This document shows, piece after piece, positions 1 to 9,736 of a DNA stretch of 64,000 nucleotides. The stretch spans positions 2,666,001 to 2,730,000 of the forward strand of contig NZ_CP070491.1 of NCBI RefSeq assembly GCF_016925495.1, given 5' to 3'. The notes below the pieces were generated by a model. The model was not told the DNA's origin. It ran no database searches and saw only the letters and a list, made by a program, of their open reading frames with translations. How positions within the stretch are numbered: the stretch's first letter is position 1; the number at the start of each line of letters is the position of its first letter. This stretch comes from Methylococcus sp. EFPC2. Lineage in GTDB: Bacteria; Pseudomonadota; Gammaproteobacteria; Methylococcales; Methylococcaceae. The position numbers were made by a program, and so were the translations under genes.

Positions 1-947
1 TGGCCGGGATACTGCTTCTGGCCTGGGTTTTCCTGCGCCGGCGTATACTCGCGCCCTTGCACGACCTGCGCCGCTTGCTGCTGAACCTGGCCGACGAGGA
101 TTATTCCCCGATCGAAACGGAAGGCCTGGACCCCTTGCTGCTGCCGGTGTTCAACAGTTACAACGTGATGGTGAAGAATCTGGGCGAGCTGGAGGAAACC
201 AAACGCCGTTACGCGGAATCGTTGGAGGCCGAAGTGCGCTCGGCCACCCGCGCCCTGCTGGAGCAGCAACGCAGCCTGGCGCGCGCGGAGAAGCTGGCCG
301 CCGTAGGCGAGCTGGCCGCCAGCCTGGCGCACGAATTGCGCAATCCGCTGGCGGGCATCCAGATGAGCTGCGCCAACCTGCGCAGCGAGATCGGCGACCC
401 GGATCAGGCCGAACGGCTGGATCTGATCGGTGAGGAGTTGAAACGCATGACCCGCCTGCTCAACGAATTGCTGGCCCAGGGCCGGCAGGTCCCCACGCCG
501 CCCAGCGAATTCCAGCTCGCCCCCCTGGTGCGCGAACTGCTCGCCCTTACCCGCTACCAGCTGCCCCCGCAGATCGCGCTCGATTACGACATACCCGATG
601 ACCTGGCCTGCTTCCTGCCCGAATCCAACCTGCGCCAGGCCTTGCTCAATCTGGTGCTCAACGCGGCCCAGGCCCTGGACGGCGCGAGCGGCCACATTCG
701 CCTTTCGGCACGCATCGAGGACGGCACCCTGAGCATCGAGGTGTACGACGACGGTCCCGGCTTCGGCGACCAGATACTGACCCTCGGCATCCGGCCCTTC
801 GGCACGGGGCGGGCCAGCGGCACCGGGCTGGGACTGGCGATGGTCCAGCGCTTCGCGCGCGAACTGGGCGGCCAGCTGCGGCTGGCCAACCACTTGCCGC
901 ACGGCGCCTGCGTATCCCTCACCCTGCCCGCGGGAAAACCCTCATGA
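1..947 (+). CDS. Sensor histidine kinase, 5' end outside the window
   Basis: The reading frame is open from the first base, so the N-terminal sensor part lies upstream. What remains starts with the end of a membrane helix (AGILLLAWVFLRRR), a short HAMP-like linker and a coiled coil, then a HisKA domain with the H-box SLAHELRNPLAG and an HATPase domain with N-box NLVLNAAQAL, G1 box DDGPGFG and G2 box GTGLGLAM. All catalytic boxes are intact, so this should be an active membrane-bound kinase that phosphorylates the regulator encoded immediately downstream. Its stop overlaps the start of that regulator in an ATGA, which implies translational coupling. The signal sensed cannot be told because the sensor domain is missing. 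Confidence 0.93.
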   Translation, partial: AGILLLAWVFLRRRILAPLHDLRRLLLNLADEDYSPIETEGLDPLLLPVFNSYNVMVKNLGELEETKRRYAESLEAEVRSATRALLEQQRSLARAEKLAAVGELAASLAHELRNPLAGIQMSCANLRSEIGDPDQAERLDLIGEELKRMTRLLNELLAQGRQVPTPPSEFQLAPLVRELLALTRYQLPPQIALDYDIPDDLACFLPESNLRQALLNLVLNAAQALDGASGHIRLSARIEDGTLSIEVYDDGPGFGDQILTLGIRPFGTGRASGTGLGLAMVQRFARELGGQLRLANHLPHGACVSLTLPAGKPS

Positions 948-2344
948 GCGCCAGCAGCCTGTTGATCATCGAAGACGAATCCCTGCTGGGAGCGGAAATC
1001 AGCCGCCACTACCGCAAGAAAGGATATGAGGTCGAATGGGCCGAGAACCTGGCCCGGGCGCGTGAAATCCTGCTGACGCAGCGCTGGGAACCGCTGCTGA
1101 TCCTCTCCGACATGAATCTGCCGGACGGCAATGCCCTGGACTTCATGGAAGACATCAAGCCCAAGCAAACCGCCCATGCCGAATGGATCTTTCTGACCGG
1201 CTACGGCAACGTGCCCGACTCAGTACGCGCACTCCGCCTGGGCGCCTACGAGTTCCTGGAAAAACCCTGCAACCTGGAACAACTCGATCTGGCCGTCGCC
1301 AGCGCCACGCGCGGTGCCATGGCCCAGCGCCGGCTGATCGAGCAGACCCAGCAGCGCCACCGGCGCTACCTGCCGGATGCCTATGTGGGCAGCAGCGCCG
1401 CCGCGCAAAACGTGCGCAACATGCTGGAGAAGCTGACCCAGGTTCCGTTCAGCGCCTTGGTCATCGGCGGGGAAACCGGCACCGGCAAGGGACTGGTCAC
1501 CCGCATCCTCCACTATGCCGGCGCGCGCGCGCAAAATCCCCTGATCGAACTAAATTGCGCCGCGCTGCCGCGCGAACTGCTGGAATCGGAGTTGTTCGGC
1601 CACGAAGCCGGCGCCTTCACCGGCGCCAGCGGGCGCCACCGCGGCCTGATCGAGCAGGCCGACGGCGGCACGCTGTTTCTGGACGAAATCGGCGAGATGT
1701 CGCCGGACCTGCAGGCCAAACTGCTTAAGGCCATCGAAGACCGCAAATTCCGCCGGCTGGGCGGCGAGCGCGAGATCGCGGTGGACGTGCAAATCGTCGC
1801 CGCCAGCCACCGCAACCTCGAACAAATGGTGCGCGAGGGGGAGTTCCGCGGCGATCTTTTCCACCGCCTCAGCGTATTCCGCCTCACCCTGCCACCGCTG
1901 CGCGAATCGCGGGAAGATCTGGACGAACTGGTGCCCTTGTTCGTGGCCGAATTCAACGCCAAATCCGGCAAACGCGTCCGGACCATACCGGCGGACGCCT
2001 GGGCACAACTGCGCGCCCACGACTGGCCGGGCAACGTGCGGGAACTGCGCAACGTCATCGAGCGCTGCGTGCTGTTTTCCGACGGACCGGATCTTCCCGC
2101 CGCGTGGCTGCAACTTCCGGGCAAATCCCCTGCCCAGCCACAAACCGTTTCGGAAGACAGCCTGCTCATACCCCTGGACGGCAGCATGAACCTCGACGAC
2201 ATGGACCGTTACATCATCGAAACCGCGCTGCAACGCATGAACTACAACATCGTCGCCACCGCCCGGGCGCTGGGCACCACGCGCGAAACCCTGCGCTACC
2301 GTATCCGCAAATACGGCATACCGGTCGAAGGGCGCGAACGCTGA
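944..2344 (+). CDS. Sigma54-dependent response regulator (NtrC family)
   Basis: This 466-residue protein has the full NtrC layout. The N-terminal receiver domain has its acidic pocket in LLIIEDE and the phosphorylation site in LILSDMNLPDG. The AAA+ domain has Walker A GETGTGKG, the sigma54-contacting loop GAFTGA and Walker B GGTLFLDEIGE. A C-terminal Fis-type helix-turn-helix follows (VATARALGTTRETLRYRI). It is the output partner of the overlapping kinase gene. Target promoters must be of the -24/-12 type. It resembles neither PrsR nor a flagellar FleQ closely enough for me to name it. Confidence 0.95.
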   Translation: MSASSLLIIEDESLLGAEISRHYRKKGYEVEWAENLARAREILLTQRWEPLLILSDMNLPDGNALDFMEDIKPKQTAHAEWIFLTGYGNVPDSVRALRLGAYEFLEKPCNLEQLDLAVASATRGAMAQRRLIEQTQQRHRRYLPDAYVGSSAAAQNVRNMLEKLTQVPFSALVIGGETGTGKGLVTRILHYAGARAQNPLIELNCAALPRELLESELFGHEAGAFTGASGRHRGLIEQADGGTLFLDEIGEMSPDLQAKLLKAIEDRKFRRLGGEREIAVDVQIVAASHRNLEQMVREGEFRGDLFHRLSVFRLTLPPLRESREDLDELVPLFVAEFNAKSGKRVRTIPADAWAQLRAHDWPGNVRELRNVIERCVLFSDGPDLPAAWLQLPGKSPAQPQTVSEDSLLIPLDGSMNLDDMDRYIIETALQRMNYNIVATARALGTTRETLRYRIRKYGIPVEGRER

Positions 2345-2387
2345 GCGCGGCGGCCGCTCCCCTCCGGGGGCCAAGCCGAGCTGGCGC

Positions 2388-5300
2388 CTATTGGCCGCCC
2401 CTACGCCGATATAGCCGCAGCATGGGCAGGATGCCACTAGCGAACAGCCAGACGGACGGCGCCAAGGGCGTCGGGATGGCATCGGCGGAAGCCCGATTGA
2501 AAACCCCGTCTTCGCCAATCAAGGCCGCGGCGACGGGACTCGGCGCCGACAACGCGAACAAGGCCAGCGTGGAGACTGCGGTCAATTGTCCGCCGCCGGT
2601 CAAGGCGTAGGCGCTTCCACCCAGATAGGCATTGAGCGCGTTGTTGACGTCGTAGTAAATGTCGAAGGCGGAATTGATGTTGGCCAATTGGCTGATGCCC
2701 CCACCTAACTCCAACGCGCCCACGTACAAAGCCGCGCCGTTGACTGCATTGCCGTCCTTCAGATTGAGTACGGCGCCGGTGTCCAGCTTCAGGCCTCCCC
2801 AGGCAAAATTGTCGGTGTAGCCGCTTTCCACCGCCCCCAGGTCTACCCCGGCCAACAGAAAATCGTGATTGCCGTATGCCGAAAACTCGAGAATGCCGTC
2901 CAAGGTATTCCAAGCCAGTTTTTGCGTACTCTGCACATTGAAGTCGTCCTGGACCACGATCCGCGTGTTTGCAGCGGCGGCGATATAGCCTGACCCGCCG
3001 ACCGTGACGGAGCCGACTTGAACGCTGCCGGATTCCAGGGCCAATTCGCCATTTTGCTGGAAGGCGGCAGTCGTGATGAATTGACCGCCCGAGACTTTTA
3101 TCGACCCGGCGTTGGTCAGTTGGCCGGAGAACTGCAACACACCGGTCTGTACGTCCACCGTGCCGGTGTTCGTGAAGCTGGTGGCGATGTTGGTGTTGTC
3201 GTTGGTGGTGCTGCCGCTCTTGCGCAGCGTGCCGGCGTTGCTGAAGCTGGCGCCGCTGCCGTTGTCCGCCGTGCCGTTGTTGCTGGCATACACCTGATAG
3301 GCATTGTTGCCCTGGATCTCGAAGCTCGCCCCCGCCGCATTGACCAGCGTGCCGCTGCCCGTGGTGCCGCTGTCGTTGAGGTTGATATAGCCCGACGTCC
3401 AGCTCAGCGTGCCTTCGTTCTTCAGGGTACGGCCAGCGTCCAGGCCGATGCTGCCGGTAATCGTGGTCGTGCCTTTCAGCGCGGTCGTCGACGCGCCACT
3501 TTGGCTGCCACCGCTGAGCGCCGCTGCACCGCTGACCGTGAGATTCGCGCCTTTCAGCGTGCCGCTGCTTTGCGTGTAGCTACCGCTGGCCGCAAGCGTC
3601 TGCGCCGCCCCCAGGTCCAGGGTGCCGCCGCTGAGCCCAACTTCACCGGCCAGACTGTTGCCCGCATTGGCCAGGCTCACCGTACCGCCGTTGATACGCA
3701 AGCTGCCGCCGCTGGCCAGGGCGACGCTGCCGCCGACCGTGTGCGTACCGCCGTTCAGCAACAGTTCCGCGCCGTCGGCAATCGTGAGACTACCGCCCAG
3801 GGTGCTGTTGCCGGAGAACTGCAACACACCGGTCTGTACGTCCACCGTGCCGGTGTTCGTGAAGCTGGTGGCGATGTTGGTGTTGTCGTTGGTGGTGCTG
3901 CCGCTCTTGCGCAGCGTGCCGGCGTTGCTGAAGCTGGCGCCGCTGCCGTTGTCCGCCGTGCCGTTGTTGCTGGCATACACCTGATAGGCATTGTTGCCCT
4001 GGATCTCGAAGCTCGCCCCCGCCGCATTGACCAGCGTGCCGCTGCCCGTGGTGCCGCTGTCGTTGAGGTTGATATAGCCCGACGTCCAGCTCAGCGTGCC
4101 TTCGTTCTTCAGGGTACGGCCGGCGTCCAGGCCGATGCTGCCAGCGATGGTGGTCGCGCCTTTCAGCGCGGTCGTCGCAGCCCCGCTCTGGCTGCCACCG
4201 CTGAGCGCCGCTGCACCGCTGACCGTGAGGTTGGCGCCTTTCAGCGTGCCGCTGCTTTGCGTGTAGCTACCGCTGACTGCAAGCGTCTGGGCCGCCCCCA
4301 GATCCAGGGTGCCGCCGCTGAGCGCAACTTCACCGGCCAAGCTGTTGCCCGCATTGGCCAGGCTCACCGTGCCACCGGTGACGCGCAGGCTACCGCCGCT
4401 GGCCAGGGCGACGCTGCCGCCGACCGTGTGCGTACCGCCGTTCAGCAGCAGTTCCGCACCGTCGGCAATCGTGAGGCTGCCGCCCAGGGTGCTGTTGCCG
4501 GAGAACTGCAACACGCCGGTCTGTACATCCACCGTGCCGGTGTTCGTGAAGCTGGTGGCGATGTTGGTGTTGTCGTTGGTGGTGCTGCCGCTCTTGCGCA
4601 GCGTGCCGGCGTTGCTGAAGCTGGCGCCGCTGCCGTTGTCCGCCGTACCGTTGTTGCTGGCGTACACCTGATAGGCGTTGTTGCCCTGGATCTCGAAGCT
4701 CGCCCCCGCCGCATTGACCAGCGTGCCGCTGCCCGTGGCGCCGCTGTCGTTGAGGTTGATATAGCCCGACGTCCAGCTCAGCGTGCCTTCGTTCTTCAGG
4801 GTACGGCCGGCGTCCAGGCCGATGCTGCCAGCGATGGTGGTCGCGCCTTTCAGCGTCGTCGTCGACGCGCCACTTTGGCTGCCACCGCTCAAGTTGGCAG
4901 TTCCCGCCACCGTGAGATTCGCGCCTTTGATCAAACCACCTGTCTGGCTAAAGCTGCCAGTGCCGCCCAAGGTCTGCGCCGCCGCTAAATCCAGGGTCCC
5001 GCCGGCCAGGTGCAGCGTGCCTCCGTTGCTGACACTCAGACTACCGCCCAGTGTATGCGTGCCGCCGTTCAGCAGCAGTTCCGCGCCGTCGGCAATCGTG
5101 AGACTACCGCCCAGGGTGCTGTTGCCGGAGAACTGCAACACACCGGTCTGTACGTCCACCGTGCCGGTGTTCGTGAAGCTGGTGGCGATGTTGGTGTTGT
5201 CGTTGGTGGTGCTGCCGCTCTTGCGCAGCGTGCCGGCGTTGCTGAAGCTGGCGCCGCTGCCGTTGTCCGCCGTGCCGTTGTTGCTGGCATACACCTGATA

Positions 5301-8300
5301 GGCATTGTTGCCCTGGATCTCGAAGCTCGCCCCCGCCGCATTGACCAGCGTGCCGCTGCCCGTGGTGCCGCTGTCGTTGAGGTTGATATAGCCCGACGTC
5401 CAGCTCAGCGTGCCTTCGTTCTTCAGGGTACGGCCAGCGTCCAGGCCGATGCTGCCGGTAATCGTGGTCGTGCCTTTCAGCGCGGTCGTCGACGCGCCAC
5501 TTTGGCTGCCACCGCTGAGCGCCGCTGCACCGCTGACCGTGAGATTCGCGCCTTTCAGCGTGCCGCTGCTTTGCGTGTAGCTACCGCTGGCCGCAAGCGT
5601 CTGCGCCGCCCCCAGGTCCAGGGTGCCGCCGCTGAGCCCAACTTCACCGGCCAGACTGTTGCCCGCATTGGCCAGGCTCACCGTACCGCCGTTGATACGC
5701 AAGCTGCCGCCGCTGGCCAGGGCGACGCTGCCGCCGACCGTGTGCGTACCGCCGTTCAGCAACAGTTCCGCGCCGTCGGCAATCGTGAGACTACCGCCCA
5801 GGGTGCTGTTGCCGGAGAACTGCAACACACCGGTCTGTACGTCCACCGTGCCGGTGTTCGTGAAGCTGGTGGCGATGTTGGTGTTGTCGTTGGTGGTGCT
5901 GCCGCTCTTGCGCAGCGTGCCGGCGTTGCTGAAGCTGGCGCCGCTGCCGTTGTCCGCCGTGCCGTTGTTGCTGGCATACACCTGATAGGCATTGTTGCCC
6001 TGGATCTCGAAGCTCGCCCCCGCCGCATTGACCAGCGTGCCGCTGCCCGTGGTGCCGCTGTCGTTGAGGTTGATATAGCCCGACGTCCAGCTCAGCGTGC
6101 CTTCGTTCTTCAGGGTACGGCCGGCGTCCAGGCCGATGCTGCCAGCGATGGTGGTCGCGCCTTTCAGCGTCGTCGTCGACGCGCCACTTTGGCTGCCACC
6201 GCTCAAGTTGGCAATTCCCGCCACCGTGAGATTCGCGCCTTTGATCAAACCACCTGTCTGGTTAAAGCTGCCGGTGCCGCCTATCGTCTGCTCGGCCACC
6301 ACGTTCAAGGTCCCGCTGCTCAGCCGCAAATTGCCTTCCACGGTATTGGCCGTGCTGTTGAGGTTATGGGTTCCGCCGGCCAACTCGAGGTTACCGCCGG
6401 CCTGGACCTGCAACACCCCGGTCTGATTGCTGCCATTGCGCAGGTAAAACGTTCCTTCCGCCGCATCCAGCGTCCCGGTGTTGTTCACCACCACATCGAC
6501 ATAAGTGGCTCCGGAACCCGTCTTGCGGAACAAACCCGCATTGTCGATGCGCGCGTTGAGGCCATCGTCTCCGGCCAGCGCAGAATTTCGGTTGCTGGAA
6601 TACAACTGGTACCCCTGAGCCTCGAACAAGGCCCCGGCATCGTTCTGTATCCGTGCCGCACCCAAGCGGTTCTTCGTTTGAGCAGTGTCCGGGTCGTAGT
6701 AGCTCGCATTCAGGTCTATGGATCCGCTGTCCCAAAGCAACAAGTCGCGACCGCGCACCACTTGCCCGCCGTCGAATCCGGCGGACCGCACGGTTACCGT
6801 GCCGTACGCCTGGATGGATCCGCTACCGGTCACGGTGCCGCCGCTGAGCAGTGCCGAGCCGGCGACCACCAACTCGCCGTTGTTCAACAGCGTGCCGGAG
6901 GTCTGGTTATAGAAACCGACGCCGACGGACTGGCTGCCCGAATCCAACAGCCCGTTGGATGCGACCGAAACCGACTCGCCCAAACTGGTCACAGCCCCGG
7001 TTAGATGCAGGCTTCCGCCGCTCACGGTCGTGCCGCCGGACACCTCGACGGCTCCGGCTGCCGTCGTCTTGCCCCCGTAGATTTCCAGATTCGCGCTACT
7101 CAACTGCGTCGTCGCGTCCAGGCTATGCGCCGCGCCCGACCCGCCGAAGGCCAGGATACCGGCACCCGTAAGCGTGGCGCCGGTATGCGTGGACGACGAA
7201 TCCAGCCGCAAGCGGCCGGAAGCGACGTCCAAGGTTCCGGTATTCTCCAGCTTGACCGAAATCGTCGTGTCGTCGGTCGCCACGCTGTCCAACTTGCGTA
7301 TCAAACCGGCATTGGTCAGGACTGCGGATGCCCCGTTGTCGGCGGTACCCCGATTGGTCGAAACCAGGGAGTTCGGGTTATTGCCCTGTATCAACAAGGA
7401 AGCACCCGCGGTGTTGACCAGACTGCCGCTGCCGGCGAAGGCATCGCCGTTCAGGTTGAAGGTGCCAGCTGTCCAGGTCAGCGTGCCTTCGTTGCGCAGC
7501 ACGCGGCCGGCATCCAGGCCGAAGCTGCCGTTGACGAGCGAGTTGCCTTTCAAGCTGGTCGTGGAAGCACCCGATTGGATACCGCCGCCGAGCTCCGCAC
7601 CACCGGAGATGGTCAAGGCCGCGCCTTTCACCGTACCACCGCTTTGCACGAAAGTACCGGCTCCGCTTACAGTCTGCGCGGTCGTCAAGTTAACGGTTCC
7701 GCCATTGACGCGGAGAAAACCGTCCACCGTCGTACTGGTATTACTCAGCGTATGCGTGCCCCCGTTCAGCCCCAGCTCCGCTCCGGAAGCGACGGTAACC
7801 ACACCGGCTTGGTTGCTGTTACCGGAAAGCTGCAGGATGCCGGACTGCACGTCCACCGTGCCGGTATTGTTGAACTGCGTGGATATCGTGGTCACGTCGG
7901 ACACGGTGCTGTCCGCCTTGATCAGCGTGCCGGCATTGCTGAACGCTGCCGACGCACCGCTGTCGGCGGCACCGTAGTTATTGGCATATACGGTCGCTGG
8001 GTTGTTGCCTTCTATCCGCCAGGTCGCCCCGGCCGCATTGACCAGGCTGCCGCTGCCGGCGAAGGCATCCGCATTCAGGTTGATCGACCCGCCGGTCCAA
8101 CTGGCGGTACCTAGGTTGGTTAAGATCCGCCCCGCATCCAAGCCGAAGCTGCCTGTGACGGCCAAACCGCCATTCGCCAGCAGATTGCCGCTGCCCGTGA
8201 GCAAACCGCCACTCAGCGTGCTTGCGCCACTGACGGTGACGGCGCCGCTACCCCCCAGTGTGCCTCCGGTTTGATCGACGCTTTGCAAGGTCGACGCCCC

Positions 8301-8648
8301 GTTCAGGTTCAGCCGCCCCCCTGCAATTTGGGTATTGGCCGAATTCGTATAGCTGCCGGAAACGGTTAGCGTGCCTCCGGTAAAAGACAGCACTTCCTGA
8401 CTATTAATGGTGGTGACGGCATCCGTGCCGGAGCGATGAGTGATGCTGAGCAAGCCCGGCTGGTTCAGCGTCAACGTATCGGCACCCGCGGGAAGTGCAG
8501 GATTCGAGCTCCAATTGCCTGCCACGTCCCAAAACCCGTTCACCTTGCTCTGCCAAGTCAGCGCCGCGGCCTCGCCGTATTGCACCGGCACCACAGTAGC
8601 CGAAATTACCAAAGGCAGTTTGATCCAGGTGCTCAGTGTATTCTCCAT
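2388..8648 (-). CDS. Giant repeat-built PEP-CTERM surface protein
   Basis: A ~2,086-residue exported protein. The N-terminus is signal-like (KLPLVISATVVPVQYGEAA). The bulk is about eight related modules whose landmark is GLDAGRTLKNEGTLSW followed by a Gly/Ser/Thr/Asn-rich beta-helix-like stretch. Five consecutive modules of about 229 residues are almost identical. The C-terminus IPTPLAPSVWLFASG, a hydrophobic stretch and RRR form a PEP-CTERM-type sorting signal, with PTP in place of PEP, so processing by an exosortase is expected. Two start codons lie six bases apart. I prefer the one at 8648 because GGAG is correctly spaced from it and nearly abuts the ATG at 8654. Likely role is a surface or matrix adhesin (inference). 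No exosortase lies in the window. Confidence 0.85.
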   Translation of the reverse strand: MENTLSTWIKLPLVISATVVPVQYGEAAALTWQSKVNGFWDVAGNWSSNPALPAGADTLTLNQPGLLSITHRSGTDAVTTINSQEVLSFTGGTLTVSGSYTNSANTQIAGGRLNLNGASTLQSVDQTGGTLGGSGAVTVSGASTLSGGLLTGSGNLLANGGLAVTGSFGLDAGRILTNLGTASWTGGSINLNADAFAGSGSLVNAAGATWRIEGNNPATVYANNYGAADSGASAAFSNAGTLIKADSTVSDVTTISTQFNNTGTVDVQSGILQLSGNSNQAGVVTVASGAELGLNGGTHTLSNTSTTVDGFLRVNGGTVNLTTAQTVSGAGTFVQSGGTVKGAALTISGGAELGGGIQSGASTTSLKGNSLVNGSFGLDAGRVLRNEGTLTWTAGTFNLNGDAFAGSGSLVNTAGASLLIQGNNPNSLVSTNRGTADNGASAVLTNAGLIRKLDSVATDDTTISVKLENTGTLDVASGRLRLDSSSTHTGATLTGAGILAFGGSGAAHSLDATTQLSSANLEIYGGKTTAAGAVEVSGGTTVSGGSLHLTGAVTSLGESVSVASNGLLDSGSQSVGVGFYNQTSGTLLNNGELVVAGSALLSGGTVTGSGSIQAYGTVTVRSAGFDGGQVVRGRDLLLWDSGSIDLNASYYDPDTAQTKNRLGAARIQNDAGALFEAQGYQLYSSNRNSALAGDDGLNARIDNAGLFRKTGSGATYVDVVVNNTGTLDAAEGTFYLRNGSNQTGVLQVQAGGNLELAGGTHNLNSTANTVEGNLRLSSGTLNVVAEQTIGGTGSFNQTGGLIKGANLTVAGIANLSGGSQSGASTTTLKGATTIAGSIGLDAGRTLKNEGTLSWTSGYINLNDSGTTGSGTLVNAAGASFEIQGNNAYQVYASNNGTADNGSGASFSNAGTLRKSGSTTNDNTNIATSFTNTGTVDVQTGVLQFSGNSTLGGSLTIADGAELLLNGGTHTVGGSVALASGGSLRINGGTVSLANAGNSLAGEVGLSGGTLDLGAAQTLAASGSYTQSSGTLKGANLTVSGAAALSGGSQSGASTTALKGTTTITGSIGLDAGRTLKNEGTLSWTSGYINLNDSGTTGSGTLVNAAGASFEIQGNNAYQVYASNNGTADNGSGASFSNAGTLRKSGSTTNDNTNIATSFTNTGTVDVQTGVLQFSGNSTLGGSLTIADGAELLLNGGTHTLGGSLSVSNGGTLHLAGGTLDLAAAQTLGGTGSFSQTGGLIKGANLTVAGTANLSGGSQSGASTTTLKGATTIAGSIGLDAGRTLKNEGTLSWTSGYINLNDSGATGSGTLVNAAGASFEIQGNNAYQVYASNNGTADNGSGASFSNAGTLRKSGSTTNDNTNIATSFTNTGTVDVQTGVLQFSGNSTLGGSLTIADGAELLLNGGTHTVGGSVALASGGSLRVTGGTVSLANAGNSLAGEVALSGGTLDLGAAQTLAVSGSYTQSSGTLKGANLTVSGAAALSGGSQSGAATTALKGATTIAGSIGLDAGRTLKNEGTLSWTSGYINLNDSGTTGSGTLVNAAGASFEIQGNNAYQVYASNNGTADNGSGASFSNAGTLRKSGSTTNDNTNIATSFTNTGTVDVQTGVLQFSGNSTLGGSLTIADGAELLLNGGTHTVGGSVALASGGSLRINGGTVSLANAGNSLAGEVGLSGGTLDLGAAQTLAASGSYTQSSGTLKGANLTVSGAAALSGGSQSGASTTALKGTTTITGSIGLDAGRTLKNEGTLSWTSGYINLNDSGTTGSGTLVNAAGASFEIQGNNAYQVYASNNGTADNGSGASFSNAGTLRKSGSTTNDNTNIATSFTNTGTVDVQTGVLQFSGQLTNAGSIKVSGGQFITTAAFQQNGELALESGSVQVGSVTVGGSGYIAAAANTRIVVQDDFNVQSTQKLAWNTLDGILEFSAYGNHDFLLAGVDLGAVESGYTDNFAWGGLKLDTGAVLNLKDGNAVNGAALYVGALELGGGISQLANINSAFDIYYDVNNALNAYLGGSAYALTGGGQLTAVSTLALFALSAPSPVAAALIGEDGVFNRASADAIPTPLAPSVWLFASGILPMLRLYRRRGGQ
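3123..6200 (-). repeat. Five long near-identical tandem modules inside the PEP-CTERM gene
   Basis: The landmark CCGGAGAACTGCAACAC recurs at 3124, 3811, 4498, 5125 and 5812, giving periods of 687, 687, 627 and 687 bp (229 or 209 codons, all in frame). The module is nearly invariant across its conserved core; linkers between cores vary more. Confidence 0.92.
5124..6169. repeat. 1.05-kb direct duplication, second copy (first copy 3123-4168)
   Basis: By eye, bases 3123-4168 and 5124-6169 match at every position, including synonymous sites and linkers, at an offset of exactly 2,001 bp. Identity breaks at both ends (TTGG/TTGC on the left, CAGCGCG/CAGCGTC on the right). This indicates a recent in-frame duplication or gene conversion within the array. 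Confidence 0.8.
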
Positions 8649-8654
8649 CGCCAT

Positions 8655-9295
8655 TCTCCAAGATAGGGCTTGAAACTTTTCCGGGTTAAACGAAGTGCAG
8701 CGCTGCCATTTCTATGATTGCTGGACCTATGAGCCCGGCGGCCGAACACTTGCCCAAAGCCGGACCGGGTTTTTGAATTCAAATAGGAGCGATATTAATC
8801 GCCCTGGGCGAATGAATTCGCCTCTACCGGATTTTCGGTCAAACTCCCTGGTCGGAGGAATATTCATCCAGTCCCGAGCTTTGCGCATACACTTACCCTC
8901 TCGGGGTGGAAACTCAAAGGTATTCCATCAAAAAAGAATGACATCAGGCAGCCGCCAATCACATCTATCCTCAGCATTAGCGGTAGGCCGCATATCCGTC
9001 CGTCGCGTGAAGTCAATAGACGCCAACCGGTGTCAGGGCTGGTTTCACCCAGTAAACCGATTACGCCTTACGCGGAATACGAGAGTTAGCGTAGGGTGGA
9101 TGCCGCCAGGCGACCCATCCATCCACCGCCACCAAGAGCCATAAGCTCAAACCTTCGCACCAAACCCGCAGAAACTCCGACTCGTGTCCGTTCCAAAATG
9201 GCGGAACCCGAAGAGACGGTTCCGCCCTACGCGGGCTGCAGAAACTCCGCGTCGTGTCCATTCCGAAACGGTGAAACCCAAAATGCGCTTCCGCC
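8655..9295. other. Gene-free interval with palindromic repeats
   Basis: No convincing gene lies here. It contains the promoter region of the giant PEP-CTERM gene, an inverted repeat at 9095-9127 (GGTGGAT ... ATCCACC) and two degenerate 70-bp direct repeats next to the immunity gene. Confidence 0.6.
8756..8766 (-). promoter_or_regulatory. GGTCCGGCTTT motif upstream of the PEP-CTERM gene
   Basis: On the minus strand GGTCCGGCTTT lies about 110 bp upstream of the start. The same 11-mer precedes the cohesin-like PEP-CTERM gene, where it also fits a -24/-12 promoter. Here the -12 position reads GG instead of GC, so the site could be an activator site rather than a promoter. Confidence 0.3.
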
Positions 9296-9307
9296 TTACG
9301 TGGCTAG
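9168..9307. repeat. Two degenerate 70-bp direct repeats
   Basis: Both units begin GCAGAAACTCCG (9168 and 9238) and contain a GTGTCC(G/A)TTCC segment and a TTCCGCC(C/T)TACG segment. The second unit runs slightly into the end of the immunity gene. They look like a dispersed intergenic repeat. Confidence 0.6.
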
Positions 9308-9736
9308 CGCAGCTTTCCCAACACCGGGATCTCTCAACGCTTCAATGAGTTCAGAAAAGTTGGCAGCCGAATTTATAGCCTTTTTTAGCTCGACAATATC
9401 ACCTCTAGTTTCCCAGCCATGCTTGGACTTAAACGAGGAAAATATACGTTTCCTAACTTCATCAAGTGACATTTCTGCTGGCTCCCCATCAAACACCGGC
9501 TCGACCCTAATTCTTTGATTTAAAAAAATATTAAACCCCCAAAACGGGCCGACACCATGCAATTTTTTCGCTCCGACAATATGATACGAAACACCATTGC
9601 TATCAACTAAGAGTATATTGTCGAATAGTCCATTCTTTAAGCCAGCGGTTGTGGTAGTTGTGAGCATATCCATACTATCTCTAACCCTAATTATTTTTCG
9701 GTCGAATAGAAGAACTGGAAATTTAATCGCATTCAC
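9296..9736 (-). CDS. Probable immunity protein of the Rhs toxin
   Basis: A 146-residue cytoplasmic protein with no signal or membrane segment and no family I recognise. I chose the GTG start at 9736 because AGAGGGGGCGG lies directly upstream at the right spacing. This places the ribosome binding site and start inside the last codons of the toxin gene, with a 14-bp overlap, as is usual for toxin-immunity pairs. A longer reading from 9838 would lie entirely inside the toxin gene and has no such site. Base composition is clearly more AT-rich than the upstream gene, matching the toxin tip rather than the core. Position directly after an Rhs toxin C-terminus is the main argument for the immunity role. 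Confidence 0.75.
   Translation of the reverse strand: MNAIKFPVLLFDRKIIRVRDSMDMLTTTTTAGLKNGLFDNILLVDSNGVSYHIVGAKKLHGVGPFWGFNIFLNQRIRVEPVFDGEPAEMSLDEVRKRIFSSFKSKHGWETRGDIVELKKAINSAANFSELIEALRDPGVGKAALAT

Noticed and set aside
944-2344. Identity of the two-component pair as the PEP-CTERM regulators PrsK/PrsR
   Set aside because: The receiver and the visible kinase part do not show the features I would expect of that pair, and mere proximity to PEP-CTERM genes is not enough.
3123-6200. Regular repeats that might suggest a CRISPR or satellite array
   Set aside because: Units are 627-687 bp, all in frame, and encode protein modules; no short repeats with unique spacers.
3018-7004. Two long plus-strand open frames (656 and 664 codons) opposite the giant PEP-CTERM gene
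   Set aside because: They mirror the repeat structure of the minus-strand gene, have implausible composition and no start signals; they are antisense shadows of a repetitive GC-rich gene.
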